Shown: positions 8,338 through 16,183 of the stretch, one piece after another
How the letters are laid out: each line of letters begins with the position of its first letter
How positions within the stretch are numbered: position 1 is the stretch's first letter
NCBI GenBank assembly: GCA_017512705.1
Contig: JAFWEX010000118.1
Location: 1-45,121 of the forward strand
Length of the DNA: 45,121 nucleotides
DNA from: Paenibacillus sp.
GTDB lineage: Bacteria > Bacillota > Bacilli > Paenibacillales > Paenibacillaceae
Reading direction: 5' to 3'
Notes under the pieces: model-generated
Seen by the model: only the letters and a program-made list of their open reading frames with translations
What the model was told of the DNA's origin: nothing
Databases searched by the model: none
Program-made: the position numbers and the translations under genes

Positions 8338-9273
8338 ATGAACAGAGAATTTGTTGGATTTTTGAATGCGTTTACATATTGGGAGGTGATTTGTATTTCT
8401 GAATACTACTGGGATCAACAGATGGAGTATCTAAGAAATACGCGCTGGCTCTACTATAACGATGACTATCTTGAATTCCTTGTGCAACGAGTTTGGAAGA
8501 TTGAAGAAGCCGTTCATATGATTGATTACGGATGTGGTTATGGGTACATGGGCCTGAAGCTGCTTCCATTACTGCCTGCTGGTTCACGATATACTGGTGT
8601 AGATCAAGGGAAAGAATTAATCAAACATGCAAAAGAACTCTACGCACACACATCATATCAGGCAGAATTCATAGAAGGTGATATTGAAACTGTGCAGATT
8701 GAGCGGGTTTATGATATCGCATTGAGTCATGCTTTTCTATTACATATGTCAGATCCACGGAAGATACTGAAAAAGATGATTGGTAGTGTGGTGGATGGAG
8801 GTAGAGTAATCTGTTTTGAGCCACACTGGATCGCCAACATGGCGAGTTATACGCTCGATGACGTTGAGCAGTCGAACATTGTACAGCTAGGTATACTCCA
8901 GAAGTTGTATGAGCACGATGCACGTTTGAGCGGCAAAGATGGAAATATCGGGATGAAGATTCCGACACTTTTGAGTCAGCTTGGCGTTAAAGGCGTGGAA
9001 TGCCGAGTAAGCGATCGGGTTAACTTTCTAGATCAACAGATGAATGAACCAAATAAACATACGTTGTATAACGCGTTGAAAGAAGAAGGATTGGGAGCTG
9101 TACCTGGTAACCGAATCGAAGTCATTGACCAACTCATTGGACGAGGATTAACTTCTGATGAGGCGAATAGTCAGTACGAGGCAGAGGAGAGATTTGCAAG
9201 GGGATTCAATGAACACATGTATATGACGTATGCTCCGAATATGAAAATTACAAGCGGAATTGTAACCCGATAA
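8338..9273 (+). CDS. Class I SAM-dependent methyltransferase
   Basis: Rossmann-fold methyltransferase. Motif I reads IDYGCGYGYMG, followed by YTGVDQGKELIKHAKE (acidic loop after strand 2), then EGDIE and YDIALSHAFLLHM. The substrate is unknown; the nearest resemblance is to small-molecule methyltransferases. The coordinates use the first in-frame ATG, which has no usable ribosome site. A near-perfect site GGGAGGTGAT at 8381-8390 lies inside the frame and is placed 8 nt before an ATT codon at 8395. Starting there, the protein would begin (M)SEYYWDQQMEYLRNTR, which looks like the natural N-terminus. GTG 8386 lies inside the ribosome site. Confidence 0.8.
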   Translation: MNREFVGFLNAFTYWEVICISEYYWDQQMEYLRNTRWLYYNDDYLEFLVQRVWKIEEAVHMIDYGCGYGYMGLKLLPLLPAGSRYTGVDQGKELIKHAKELYAHTSYQAEFIEGDIETVQIERVYDIALSHAFLLHMSDPRKILKKMIGSVVDGGRVICFEPHWIANMASYTLDDVEQSNIVQLGILQKLYEHDARLSGKDGNIGMKIPTLLSQLGVKGVECRVSDRVNFLDQQMNEPNKHTLYNALKEEGLGAVPGNRIEVIDQLIGRGLTSDEANSQYEAEERFARGFNEHMYMTYAPNMKITSGIVTR

Positions 9274-9308
9274 ATTCTATAGATACCTAAGAAATGAAGT
9301 GAAGCAAT

Positions 9309-9410
9309 ATGGTGTCTACAGCAATACTTTCACAGGCTTCTCAATCTTTTGGCATTGCCCCTGAGTCACTGATCTTGGTAAGTCAATCAACGAATGTGGT
9401 TTACAATTGA
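9309..9410 (+). pseudogene. N-terminal stub of a phosphotransferase (APH/choline kinase-like) gene
   Basis: A 33-codon frame that ends in TGA. Its sequence, SFGIAPESLILVSQSTNVVYN, resembles the first beta strands of aminoglycoside-phosphotransferase-family proteins, where (S/Q)STN.VY.. introduces the nucleotide-binding loop. The rest of the gene is absent and the next intact gene begins 34 bases later. I read it as a deletion remnant. A short functional peptide is possible but unsupported, since the ribosome site is weak. Confidence 0.45.
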
Positions 9411-9444
9411 GGTTAAGATGTCATAGCGAAGAGAGGGTTGTCGT

Positions 9445-9936
9445 ATGGAGACAGAGCGACTGATATTCCGCGAATATACCAAGAATGATTTTGAACTTCT
9501 ATATACCATGACAAGCGATCCTAATGTGATGAAGTATATCCGGCATGGTGGCCCTTGGACGAAAGAGGAAACGATGCAGACACTGGAGAGATTTATTGAA
9601 CGGAATAAGATGGGCACAGGACTTTTTCTTGCTTTTGATAAACAAGATAAGCAGCTTATTGGCACGTCAGGACTGATACCGCAAGTGATTGAGGGCACGG
9701 ATGAGCTTGAGGTCGGTTACTGGGTAAGGGAGTTATATTGGGGGCAAGGTTACGGATATGAACAAGCCAAGGCCTGGAAGGATTATGGTCTGCAACTGGG
9801 CGAAAAACGTTTGATTTCTTTAATTCAACATGGAAATGAAGGCTCGATGCGAATCGCGCAAAAGAATGGCATGATCCATGAGAAGGATGTAGACATCATT
9901 GGAAAGAATGTTGCCGTATTTTCAATTGAGGTATAG
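9445..9936 (+). CDS. GNAT acetyltransferase, RimJ/RimL type
   Basis: 163-residue GNAT-fold protein. It starts METERLIFREYTKNDFE, the classic RimJ/L N-terminus, and carries the acetyl-CoA loop region VRELYWGQGYGYEQAKAWKDYG and the late motif NEGSMRIAQKNGM. The usual Q/RxxGxG/A site reads GQGYGYE, slightly reduced. The acceptor is unknown: a protein N-terminus, a small molecule or an antibiotic. A ribosome site of the AGAGAGGG type precedes ATG 9445. The next gene follows after 6 bases, so the two are co-transcribed. Confidence 0.85.
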   Translation: METERLIFREYTKNDFELLYTMTSDPNVMKYIRHGGPWTKEETMQTLERFIERNKMGTGLFLAFDKQDKQLIGTSGLIPQVIEGTDELEVGYWVRELYWGQGYGYEQAKAWKDYGLQLGEKRLISLIQHGNEGSMRIAQKNGMIHEKDVDIIGKNVAVFSIEV

Positions 9937-9942
9937 TAGACT

Positions 9943-10476
9943 ATGAGAATTCGAATCATCGGCGCTTGTGGGAGTGGCAAATCGACTTTGGCTCAAGAAC
10001 TCTCTCGTAAGTATGACATTTCTTTCTATGAACTGGATAATCTGATCTGGGATCGAAGTGCAGAAAATGTGAGATATCCCGAAGAGGTCAGGGATATCTC
10101 GCTGCTAAATATATTGGATTCGAATGCCTGGATTATTGAAGGGGCCCAGCATAAACCATGGACTTTTCCATCGATTCTCGAAGCAGATCTGATTCTTATT
10201 CTGCATCCCCACGTGTTGGTTAGAGATTATCGGATTATTAAAAGATTTGTGCTGTCCAGAATAGGCTTGCAGTCGTGGAATTACAGACAGTCCTTTCGCA
10301 ATTTGTGCAAAATGATTGTGGAATGGAATCACCAGTATTCTGTGCAGAATGTCATCGAACTGACGAATAAACATGGCAAGGATGCAGTAATCATCACGAA
10401 CATCAAGCAGGCAGTAGAAAAGATCGATGCACGTATACATTTGCAGCAGACAGAGCAAAGAACAACATCTAAATGA
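9943..10476 (+). CDS. P-loop kinase-like protein (FlaR/adenylate kinase-like)
   Basis: 177-residue P-loop NTPase with Walker A GACGSGKST at residues 7-15, then YELDNLIWDRS and an Asp-rich second strand (EADLILILHP). This is the layout of small proteins annotated as FlaR or DNA topology modulation protein, which resemble adenylate or shikimate kinases. The name is historical; a small-molecule kinase role is more likely by fold. It sits between two acetyltransferases in a tight run (gaps 6 and 9 bases). Confidence 0.75.
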   Translation: MRIRIIGACGSGKSTLAQELSRKYDISFYELDNLIWDRSAENVRYPEEVRDISLLNILDSNAWIIEGAQHKPWTFPSILEADLILILHPHVLVRDYRIIKRFVLSRIGLQSWNYRQSFRNLCKMIVEWNHQYSVQNVIELTNKHGKDAVIITNIKQAVEKIDARIHLQQTEQRTTSK

Positions 10477-10485
10477 GGAGATTAC

Positions 10486-10953
10486 ATGAATACAAACTTA
10501 ATTCAGGTTAAACCCGTGACACGACATAATTGGGAACAAGCATTACAAATTTCATTACATGAACACCAGACCCATCTGGTTCCGAGTGTTGTGGAGGGGC
10601 TTGCTTATGCCTATATCAAACCATGGGACGAAGCTTTTGATCCGTATGTTTTGCAAATGGATAGCCAAATCATTGGATTCTTTTATATAAGCTATACACC
10701 TGAGAGTACGGATAATTATTGGATCGGCGGCTTCCAGATCGACAAGTCGTTTCAAGGCCAAGGCATGGGTAAGCGAGCATTGCGGGCGATCATAGATTTT
10801 ATCATTCAAACTCATCCTTCATGCCAAGTCATATCACTAACGGTTGAACGAAATAATCAGATTGCTCAGCGCTTGTATACAAGTTCGTCATTTGTAAGCG
10901 AGAATCAGACCAATTCGGATGATGAGCTTATTTACCGGCTGAAATTAAAGTGA
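10486..10953 (+). CDS. GNAT acetyltransferase, BltD/diamine acetyltransferase-like
   Basis: 155-residue GNAT enzyme. Motif A reads WIGGFQIDKSFQGQGMGKRALRAIIDFI, containing the acetyl-CoA pyrophosphate loop QGQGMG. Motif B is ERNNQIAQRLYTSSSF. The overall order resembles B. subtilis BltD, a spermidine/diamine acetyltransferase, so polyamines are a plausible acceptor, but this is only family resemblance. GAGGAG lies before ATG 10486. Confidence 0.82.
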   Translation: MNTNLIQVKPVTRHNWEQALQISLHEHQTHLVPSVVEGLAYAYIKPWDEAFDPYVLQMDSQIIGFFYISYTPESTDNYWIGGFQIDKSFQGQGMGKRALRAIIDFIIQTHPSCQVISLTVERNNQIAQRLYTSSSFVSENQTNSDDELIYRLKLK

Positions 10954-11035
10954 ATCAGGGTCAACCAAGAACTTCTAAAAGGATGCATCTTAGGACGATC
11001 GAATACAACAATCCGTTGGTTTAGGAGCTGAATAG

Positions 11036-11569
11036 ATGATTACATACAGAATCATGAATTTGCATGATGTGAAGCAGCTGCATGAAGTTGACCGTTCTGA
11101 GTATATTGATCTTATTTATGAGGTAACTGATGAGGGCTTAGTCGAGCATAAACAAAATCACGAGTGTGCGAATTGGGATCAGCAACAGTTACAAGAGATG
11201 CAGGATCGTTACATCTATGAATTAACGCAAGGCGGTATGGCGTATGGCGCTTTTGACGGTTTGAGATTAGTAGGTTTCGGTGTGCTTGCTCATCAATTTA
11301 GGGGAAAAGAACAAAACCAGTTGCAGTTGGATCTTATGTATGTCTCCAGAGCATATAGACGACGGGGAATTGGGACACGAATTCTAACGTTTTTAAGTGA
11401 AGAGGCGAAAAAGCGTGGGGCGCAGTTCTTGTATATCTCGTCCACAGAAACGAGGTCTGCTGTATCTTTTTACCAAAGCCAGGGAAGTGAAATGACGGGA
11501 GAGGTAGACGAAGAATTGTATACCAAGGAGCCCAAAGATATTCATATGATAAAGGAGCTTAACGGATGA
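11036..11569 (+). CDS. GNAT acetyltransferase
   Basis: 177-residue GNAT enzyme. The acetyl-CoA loop is RRRGIGTR within LDLMYVSRAYRRRGIGTRILTFLSEEAKKRGAQ, followed by STETRSAVSFYQSQGSE, which carries the conserved N/S..A..FY..xG end motif. The substrate is unknown. The last bases overlap an ATG of a 14-codon frame by ATGA. A perfect ribosome site for that frame, AAAGGAG, lies inside the 3' end of this gene. Confidence 0.85.
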   Translation: MITYRIMNLHDVKQLHEVDRSEYIDLIYEVTDEGLVEHKQNHECANWDQQQLQEMQDRYIYELTQGGMAYGAFDGLRLVGFGVLAHQFRGKEQNQLQLDLMYVSRAYRRRGIGTRILTFLSEEAKKRGAQFLYISSTETRSAVSFYQSQGSEMTGEVDEELYTKEPKDIHMIKELNG

Positions 11570-11610
11570 CTACGGTTGGATTGTTAGGGACGATTCATAA
11601 TGCAGAATGA
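11566..11610 (+). pseudogene. 14-codon translated stub (possible gene remnant)
   Basis: ATG 11566 overlaps the stop of the preceding acetyltransferase (ATGA) and has AAAGGAG at 11551-11557 with 8-base spacing, so it should be translated. The peptide MTTVGLLGTIHNAE ends in TGA. It looks like the first strand of a larger cytoplasmic protein whose body has been lost; I do not recognise the parent family with confidence. It could also be a genuine coupled leader peptide. Confidence 0.35.
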
Positions 11611-11643
11611 TTGGCTATATCCGTTAAAGTAGAAGGAGAACGT

Positions 11644-12681
11644 ATGCGAAAGAAGATCGCTAAAGTCTGTAAATATACACTCTTTACCCTATTAGGCATT
11701 ATAGTGGTTTCTCTCATTTTCCCTACCTGGACACCGAGGATCCAAGGAGAGAATAGCATTAGCCGACTAGAGCGAATGGTCGTTAACGGCGAGAAGCATG
11801 AAGTGATGATCAGAGGCATGGACCTGACGAACCCAGTACTGCTTTTTGTTCATGGTGGACCGGGGTATTCTGAAATTCCTTATGTAAGGAAATATCAGCG
11901 TGAGCTGGAGCAACATTTTACAATTGTGCATTATGATCAACGCGGGAGTGGGAAGTCATTTCATTTTCAAGGGGATTATTCAAACCTGACGACAGATGTA
12001 CTCGTTGAGGATTTAATTGCTATAACCAAGCAAATCACAGAGAAATTGCATCAGGAGCAGGTGATTTTGGTGGGTCATTCTTTTGGTACATATATCGGGA
12101 TGAAGGCGGCAGCTCAAGCACCAGAACTGTTTCAGGCGTACATCGGGATAGGACAGATGGCTGACACTATTCAGAGTGAAGTGGAGACATTAGAGTATAC
12201 GATGCAGGCTGCAAGGGCAGCAGGAAACACAGATGATGTGCGAAAGTTGGAGATTTTGCGAGAATCTATTGAACGGGGAGAAGGGCTAACACCTCGAACT
12301 TACGTGCAAAAGTATGGCGGATCGGCTAGACTGATTAACGAGAACTTGGATTATGTTACAGGATTTCTGTTCAATTCCGAGTACAATGGACTGGATGTCA
12401 TTCGTTTTTATGCGGGGATTCTTCAATCGCAAGATCGTCTTGTGCGAGAAGCATTAGACCATCCGTTGACTGAAGTGGTAGATGAGACTCGGATTCCGAC
12501 TTATTTTTTAATGGGCCAGTATGATTATATGACAACACTAAAGGCAGCTAGCGATTATTTGGATACGTTAAAAGCACCAGAGAAAGAACTCGTAGTTTTC
12601 CAACAATCCGCACATTATCCTCAGTTCGAAGAGAAAGAAAGGTTCGCAGCGTGGCTGGTTGAACATTTCAAATCGAATTAA
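11644..12681 (+). CDS. Alpha/beta hydrolase, proline iminopeptidase-like, membrane-anchored
   Basis: 345 residues. An N-terminal hydrophobic helix (about 11-30) suggests a membrane anchor or uncleaved signal. The catalytic domain shows HGGPG at 70-74 (oxyanion loop of proline iminopeptidases), DQRGSGKS, and the nucleophile elbow GHSFG with Ser146. Asp in LMGQYDYMT and His in QQSAHYPQFEE complete a plausible triad. The start is ATG 11644 after GAAGGAG; an upstream TTG at 11611 lacks a ribosome site. Substrate unknown: peptides or esters. Confidence 0.85.
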   Translation: MRKKIAKVCKYTLFTLLGIIVVSLIFPTWTPRIQGENSISRLERMVVNGEKHEVMIRGMDLTNPVLLFVHGGPGYSEIPYVRKYQRELEQHFTIVHYDQRGSGKSFHFQGDYSNLTTDVLVEDLIAITKQITEKLHQEQVILVGHSFGTYIGMKAAAQAPELFQAYIGIGQMADTIQSEVETLEYTMQAARAAGNTDDVRKLEILRESIERGEGLTPRTYVQKYGGSARLINENLDYVTGFLFNSEYNGLDVIRFYAGILQSQDRLVREALDHPLTEVVDETRIPTYFLMGQYDYMTTLKAASDYLDTLKAPEKELVVFQQSAHYPQFEEKERFAAWLVEHFKSN

Positions 12682-12753
12682 ATAATGTTGTAAAAGCAGC
12701 TCAAAATAAGCGAAATTTTGGACTATATTTTCCATAAATGTGTTATTATGTTG

Positions 12754-12781
12754 TTGTCAGACTGCTAGTCCAAAATATAAT
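12754..12781 (+). promoter_or_regulatory. Sigma-A-like promoter of the GH5 gene, flanked by an inverted repeat
   Basis: TTGTCA at 12754-12759, a 16-base spacer and TATAAT at 12776-12781. An 11-bp perfect inverted repeat (ATTTTGGACTA at 12715-12725 and TAGTCCAAAAT at 12766-12776) brackets the -35 box and touches the -10 box, as an operator would. The -10 lies very close to the ribosome site, so the leader would be extremely short. Confidence 0.5.
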
Positions 12782-12797
12782 AAGCGGAGGTTGAGTG

Positions 12798-14000
12798 ATG
12801 ATGAGAAAGTGGAAAAAAATTGGAATCGCTAGTTTGGCTTTGCTCTTCATGGCTACAGCGGCATTTACTGGATGGAGCTCTAAAGCATCGGCAGCAGATA
12901 TGAGATCGTTAACAGCTGCGCAGATCACAGCGGAGATGGGTGCAGGCTGGAATCTGGGTAACCAACTGGAAGCTACCGTAAATGGGACACCGAATGAAAC
13001 GTCATGGGGCAATCCAACAATCACTCCTGAGCTGATCAAAAAGGTAAAAGCGGCAGGATTCAAAACGATTCGCATTCCGGTTTCTTATCTGAACTATATT
13101 GGAAGCGCTCCCAATTATACTGTGAATGCGGCGTGGCTCAATCGGTTACAGCAAGTTGTAGATTATGCGTACAATGAGGGGCTGTATGTAGTTATCAATA
13201 TGCATGGAGATGGGTTCCACTCCATACCGGGTTCGTGGCTACATGTAGACAGCAGCAATCAGAATGTGATCCGCGAAAAGTATCAAAAGGTATGGCAACA
13301 AGTGGCCACCAAGTTTAGTAACTATAATGAACGTCTTATTTTTGAATCAATGAACGAAGTATTTGATGGAAATTATAACAATCCGAATACATCATACTAT
13401 AGCAATTTGAACGCATATAATCAGATTTTCGTCGATACTGTTCGCAAAACAGGCGGTAACAACAGTGCGAGATGGTTGCTCGTTCCAGGCTGGAACACAA
13501 ACATTGACTACACTGTGGGCAACTATGGTTTTGTTGTTCCAAGTGATAATTTCAGATCTTCCTCCATTCCAAGCTCTCAGAAACGAATTATGATCTCGGC
13601 ACATTACTATTCTCCATGGGACTTTGCGGGGGAAGAGAACGGAAACATTACACAATGGGGAGCAACATCGACGAATCCATCCAAAAAGTCGACATGGGGA
13701 CAGGAGGATTATTTGGACTCTCAGTTCAAGTCGATGCACGATAAATTTGTAACCCAGGGTTATCCGGTTGTGATCGGTGAGTTCGGCTCCATCGACAAAT
13801 CCTCTTATGATTCTAGCAATAGTACGTATCGTGCGGTGTATGCAAAGGCAGTGACAGCAACAGCTAAGAAGTATAAACTGGTTCCAGTCTACTGGGACAA
13901 CGGGTTTAATGGTCAACATGGATTCGCGCTGTTCAATCGGTCGAACAACACCGTAACACAACAAAATATCATTAATGCGATCATGCAAGGCATACAATAA
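12798..14000 (+). CDS. Secreted GH5 glycoside hydrolase (endoglucanase-type)
   Basis: 400 residues with a Sec signal peptide (KKIGIASLALLFMATAAFTG, likely cut near residue 33 after ASA). The GH5 barrel motifs are GAGWNLGNQLEA, FKTIRIPVSY, INMHGDG, LIFESMNEVFDGN (acid/base Glu187) and VVIGEFGSID (nucleophile Glu328), and the chain ends in PVYWDNG. Such enzymes cut beta-1,4-glucans or related hemicelluloses outside the cell. There is no carbohydrate-binding module. ATG 12798 is 7 nt after GGAGG; GTG 12795 and ATG 12801 are alternatives. A single-gene unit. Confidence 0.9.
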   Translation: MMRKWKKIGIASLALLFMATAAFTGWSSKASAADMRSLTAAQITAEMGAGWNLGNQLEATVNGTPNETSWGNPTITPELIKKVKAAGFKTIRIPVSYLNYIGSAPNYTVNAAWLNRLQQVVDYAYNEGLYVVINMHGDGFHSIPGSWLHVDSSNQNVIREKYQKVWQQVATKFSNYNERLIFESMNEVFDGNYNNPNTSYYSNLNAYNQIFVDTVRKTGGNNSARWLLVPGWNTNIDYTVGNYGFVVPSDNFRSSSIPSSQKRIMISAHYYSPWDFAGEENGNITQWGATSTNPSKKSTWGQEDYLDSQFKSMHDKFVTQGYPVVIGEFGSIDKSSYDSSNSTYRAVYAKAVTATAKKYKLVPVYWDNGFNGQHGFALFNRSNNTVTQQNIINAIMQGIQ

Positions 14001-14089
14001 TGAAGGCCCGTATCTAGGTGGATCATTCCCCTGTGATTGCTCGAATTTTACACAAGCTGCAAACAGAATTCATCGAACACCACACATCC

Positions 14090-14118
14090 TTGGTTATACT
14101 TAATTTTGCTTTGATATA
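14090..14118 (+). promoter_or_regulatory. Candidate promoter of the acetyltransferase at 14149
   Basis: TTGGTT at 14090-14095, a 17-base spacer and GATATA at 14113-14118. Moderate match only. Confidence 0.3.
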
Positions 14119-14148
14119 GCGAACTTGAAGGATTGGGTGGTAGACACA

Positions 14149-14688
14149 ATGTTGAAGAAGCGTGAGCTGCATGAATGTCAATCTCTGCATAGCTTAATGA
14201 TGGATCCCGCAGTTTTTCCTTATGTTCGTTATGCATGTCAGTCACAAGAAGAATTCATGTTTTTAACGAGGCAGTTAATCGCAGAAGAAGAGCAGGGGGC
14301 CCTCATTTCGCGCACAATTCTAAGTGAAACCGGAACCGCGATCGGGACCATTGATCTGTATCACATCGTCAACCACACTGGATTTTTGGCGACTTGGATT
14401 GGAGTTCCTTATTTCGGACAGGGGTACAGTCAGCGAGCCAAATCGGCTTTTCTGACAGAACTGTTTCTGGAACACGACATCCAGACAGTTTTTATGAAAA
14501 TACGGAAGCAAAATGTACGTTCCCGTAAAGCGGTGGAAAAATTGCCGTACGTCTTCTATTCTAACGATCTGTACCCAGAGATGACGCAGGCCATTAATGT
14601 AGAGCAACCGATATACGATCTGTACCATGTTGAGCGTTCTGTTTTTCTCGAATGTCACATGGATGTACATCATAGTTTAGCTACATAG
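14149..14688 (+). CDS. GNAT acetyltransferase, RimJ/RimL type
   Basis: 179 residues. The acetyl-CoA segment is FLATWIGVPYFGQGYSQRAKSAFLTELF with loop GQGYSQRA, followed by VFMKIRKQNVRSRKAVEKLPYV, the N.RS..A..KL signature of the RimJ/L group. The acceptor is unknown. The start is ATG 14149; an in-frame TTG at 14125 is also open, but the family usually begins at M(L)xKRELHECQ. Monocistronic, closed by a strong terminator 85 bases downstream. Confidence 0.82.
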   Translation: MLKKRELHECQSLHSLMMDPAVFPYVRYACQSQEEFMFLTRQLIAEEEQGALISRTILSETGTAIGTIDLYHIVNHTGFLATWIGVPYFGQGYSQRAKSAFLTELFLEHDIQTVFMKIRKQNVRSRKAVEKLPYVFYSNDLYPEMTQAINVEQPIYDLYHVERSVFLECHMDVHHSLAT

Positions 14689-14772
14689 TGGTTGATGTCT
14701 GTCATCATGGAACGTTTAAAATGTAGTGAAGTCTTTTTTTCTAAAGTCCTTTTTTCAAAATTCTTATGGTCC

Positions 14773-14801
14773 AAGCGTCGTCGTGATGACGACGCTTTTT
14801 T
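14773..14801 (+). terminator. Strong intrinsic terminator
   Basis: A 10-bp GC-rich stem AAGCGTCGTC/GACGACGCTT with a 5-base loop is followed by six T. Confidence 0.92.
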
Positions 14802-14915
14802 GATGTGTTTACCTAATATTCCCTAATGGAAGAACATGGATTATACTGGAAGTGAACGCTATTAACGAGTTCTATGGGAACAACCGGATTGAATATGTGA
14901 AGAGGAGGTTTTGTT

Positions 14916-15194
14916 TTGGATCAGATGAACAAAGTTTTAGGTGTAGTTTTAATGATTGCGAGTGTGTTCATATCTACCCTTGAGCGAATATCTATTCGAT
15001 TATCGGCTGCGCTGGTTGAGGCAGGGAGTGGCTCGGAGCAAAGTTTGCGGGAAGTAACCCGAACGGTGGATGTGCCCACAGGGCTGCTCGTATATTTCAT
15101 GTTTTTTGTTGGATTCATCCTCTTGGCCTCCGGTTTCCCGGGGACGTACAAGAACAAAAATAAACGTAAGCATGGAATTTCAGGCGATTTATAA
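14916..15194 (+). CDS. Small two-helix membrane protein of unknown function
   Basis: 92 residues. Hydrophobic helices lie at about 6-22 (VLGVVLMIASVFISTL) and 55-74 (GLLVYFMFFVGFILLASGF). A Ser/Glu-rich loop lies between them and there is a Lys-rich tail, so loop and termini should lie on opposite sides of the membrane. I do not recognise a family. The start is a TTG at 14916, placed 7 nt after AGGAGG (14903-14908); the later ATG 14925 would be too far. The kinase-fold gene begins 11 bases after it, so the two are probably co-transcribed. Confidence 0.7.
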   Translation: MDQMNKVLGVVLMIASVFISTLERISIRLSAALVEAGSGSEQSLREVTRTVDVPTGLLVYFMFFVGFILLASGFPGTYKNKNKRKHGISGDL

Positions 15195-15205
15195 ATGAAG
15201 GAGGA

Positions 15206-16051
15206 ATGGATCTGTCTGAACAACAGGAAGAGAAGTTAACAGGTGGTAATGTGAATGAAGTAGTGCGCGTTGGGGAGACGGTTCGCCGGAGTGCTAGCCC
15301 GAATCGTTATGTACAGGAACTTCTATTACATTTGGAAAAAGAGGGCTTCCATCAAGCGCCGCGGTATCTGGGCATAGATGAAATGGGCAGGGAAATCCTC
15401 TCTTACCTTGACGGTATTGTTACCGGTAATGATTATCCAGAGATCGAGAGTTACATGTGGTCAGACGAATCATTGATTGCAGTCGCCAGCCTATTGAGAA
15501 GCTATCACGATGCAACCATGCATTTTAGCACTGTGGAACAGCCCATGAACTATTATCCAGGTAGAGATATTCTGGTGAAAAGTTCAATGCAGGTACTACA
15601 AGAGGAAGTGGAAGTCATATGTCATAATGATTTTGCTTTATACAATATCGTGTTCAGGGAAGGTGTGCCGCAGGGTATAATTGATTTTGACCTGGTCTGT
15701 CCGGGTCCGCGAATGTGGGACATTGCCTATACCTTATACACCTGTGTTCCTCTAGCGAATTTTTCTCCTCCAGCTGAAGGTCAAGGGAAATCCGTTACCT
15801 CATATGATAGAGAAACACACGGAGCCATTCGCAAGAAACGGATCGAAATGTTTATGGCGACCTACGGACTAAGCATTCCGTCTGACCTGAAGAGTTGGGT
15901 AGTATCTCGTATTCGCTTTATGTGCAAAACGTTGGAGGATCGCGCTGCTGCAGGAGAGGCGGCTTTTGTAAAGATGGTAGAGGAAGGTCATTTGGCTCAC
16001 TATGAGAGAGAAGTGCTCTTTCTGGAACAGCATTGGCAGGAATGGTCGTAA
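15206..16051 (+). CDS. APH-fold phosphotransferase family protein
   Basis: 281-residue kinase of the aminoglycoside phosphotransferase/choline kinase fold. It shows GGNVNEVVRVGETVRR (start of the ATP lobe), the catalytic loop VICHNDFALYNIVF, and GIIDFDLVCPGPRMWDIAYTLY, containing the metal-binding IDFD. The substrate is unknown; antibiotic, sugar or amine kinases all share this fold. The ribosome site AAGGAGG ends one base before ATG 15206, which is too close. A CTG at 15212 is at the ideal distance and may be the true start, as may a later GTG. Confidence 0.82.
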   Translation: MDLSEQQEEKLTGGNVNEVVRVGETVRRSASPNRYVQELLLHLEKEGFHQAPRYLGIDEMGREILSYLDGIVTGNDYPEIESYMWSDESLIAVASLLRSYHDATMHFSTVEQPMNYYPGRDILVKSSMQVLQEEVEVICHNDFALYNIVFREGVPQGIIDFDLVCPGPRMWDIAYTLYTCVPLANFSPPAEGQGKSVTSYDRETHGAIRKKRIEMFMATYGLSIPSDLKSWVVSRIRFMCKTLEDRAAAGEAAFVKMVEEGHLAHYEREVLFLEQHWQEWS

Positions 16052-16117
16052 TTTTATTCTGTACTAGGACTTTGGAATAGCAGAGGTGCCACAATATTTC
16101 ACAGTACAACCGGACTG

Positions 16118-16150
16118 ACTTCGTATATAATGATAGATGACTAACGAAGT
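16118..16150 (+). promoter_or_regulatory. -10 box within an inverted repeat upstream of the gpx pseudogene
   Basis: TATAAT at 16126-16131 lies between ACTTCGT (16118-16124) and ACGAAGT (16144-16150), a perfect 7-bp inverted repeat that could be an operator. No clear -35 box is seen. Confidence 0.35.
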
Positions 16151-16183
16151 AACTACATAACTATTGCGAGGTGCATCGGACTT

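Noticed and set aside
13392-13997. Minus-strand open frame of 201 codons inside the GH5 gene
   Set aside because: Antisense shadow; the plus-strand frame carries all GH5 motifs and both catalytic Glu residues.
7665-16051. A dedicated phage-defence or toxin-antitoxin system in the small-gene run
   Set aside because: No nuclease, toxin, reverse transcriptase, STAND or TIR-type gene is present; the enzymes are ordinary small-molecule modifiers.
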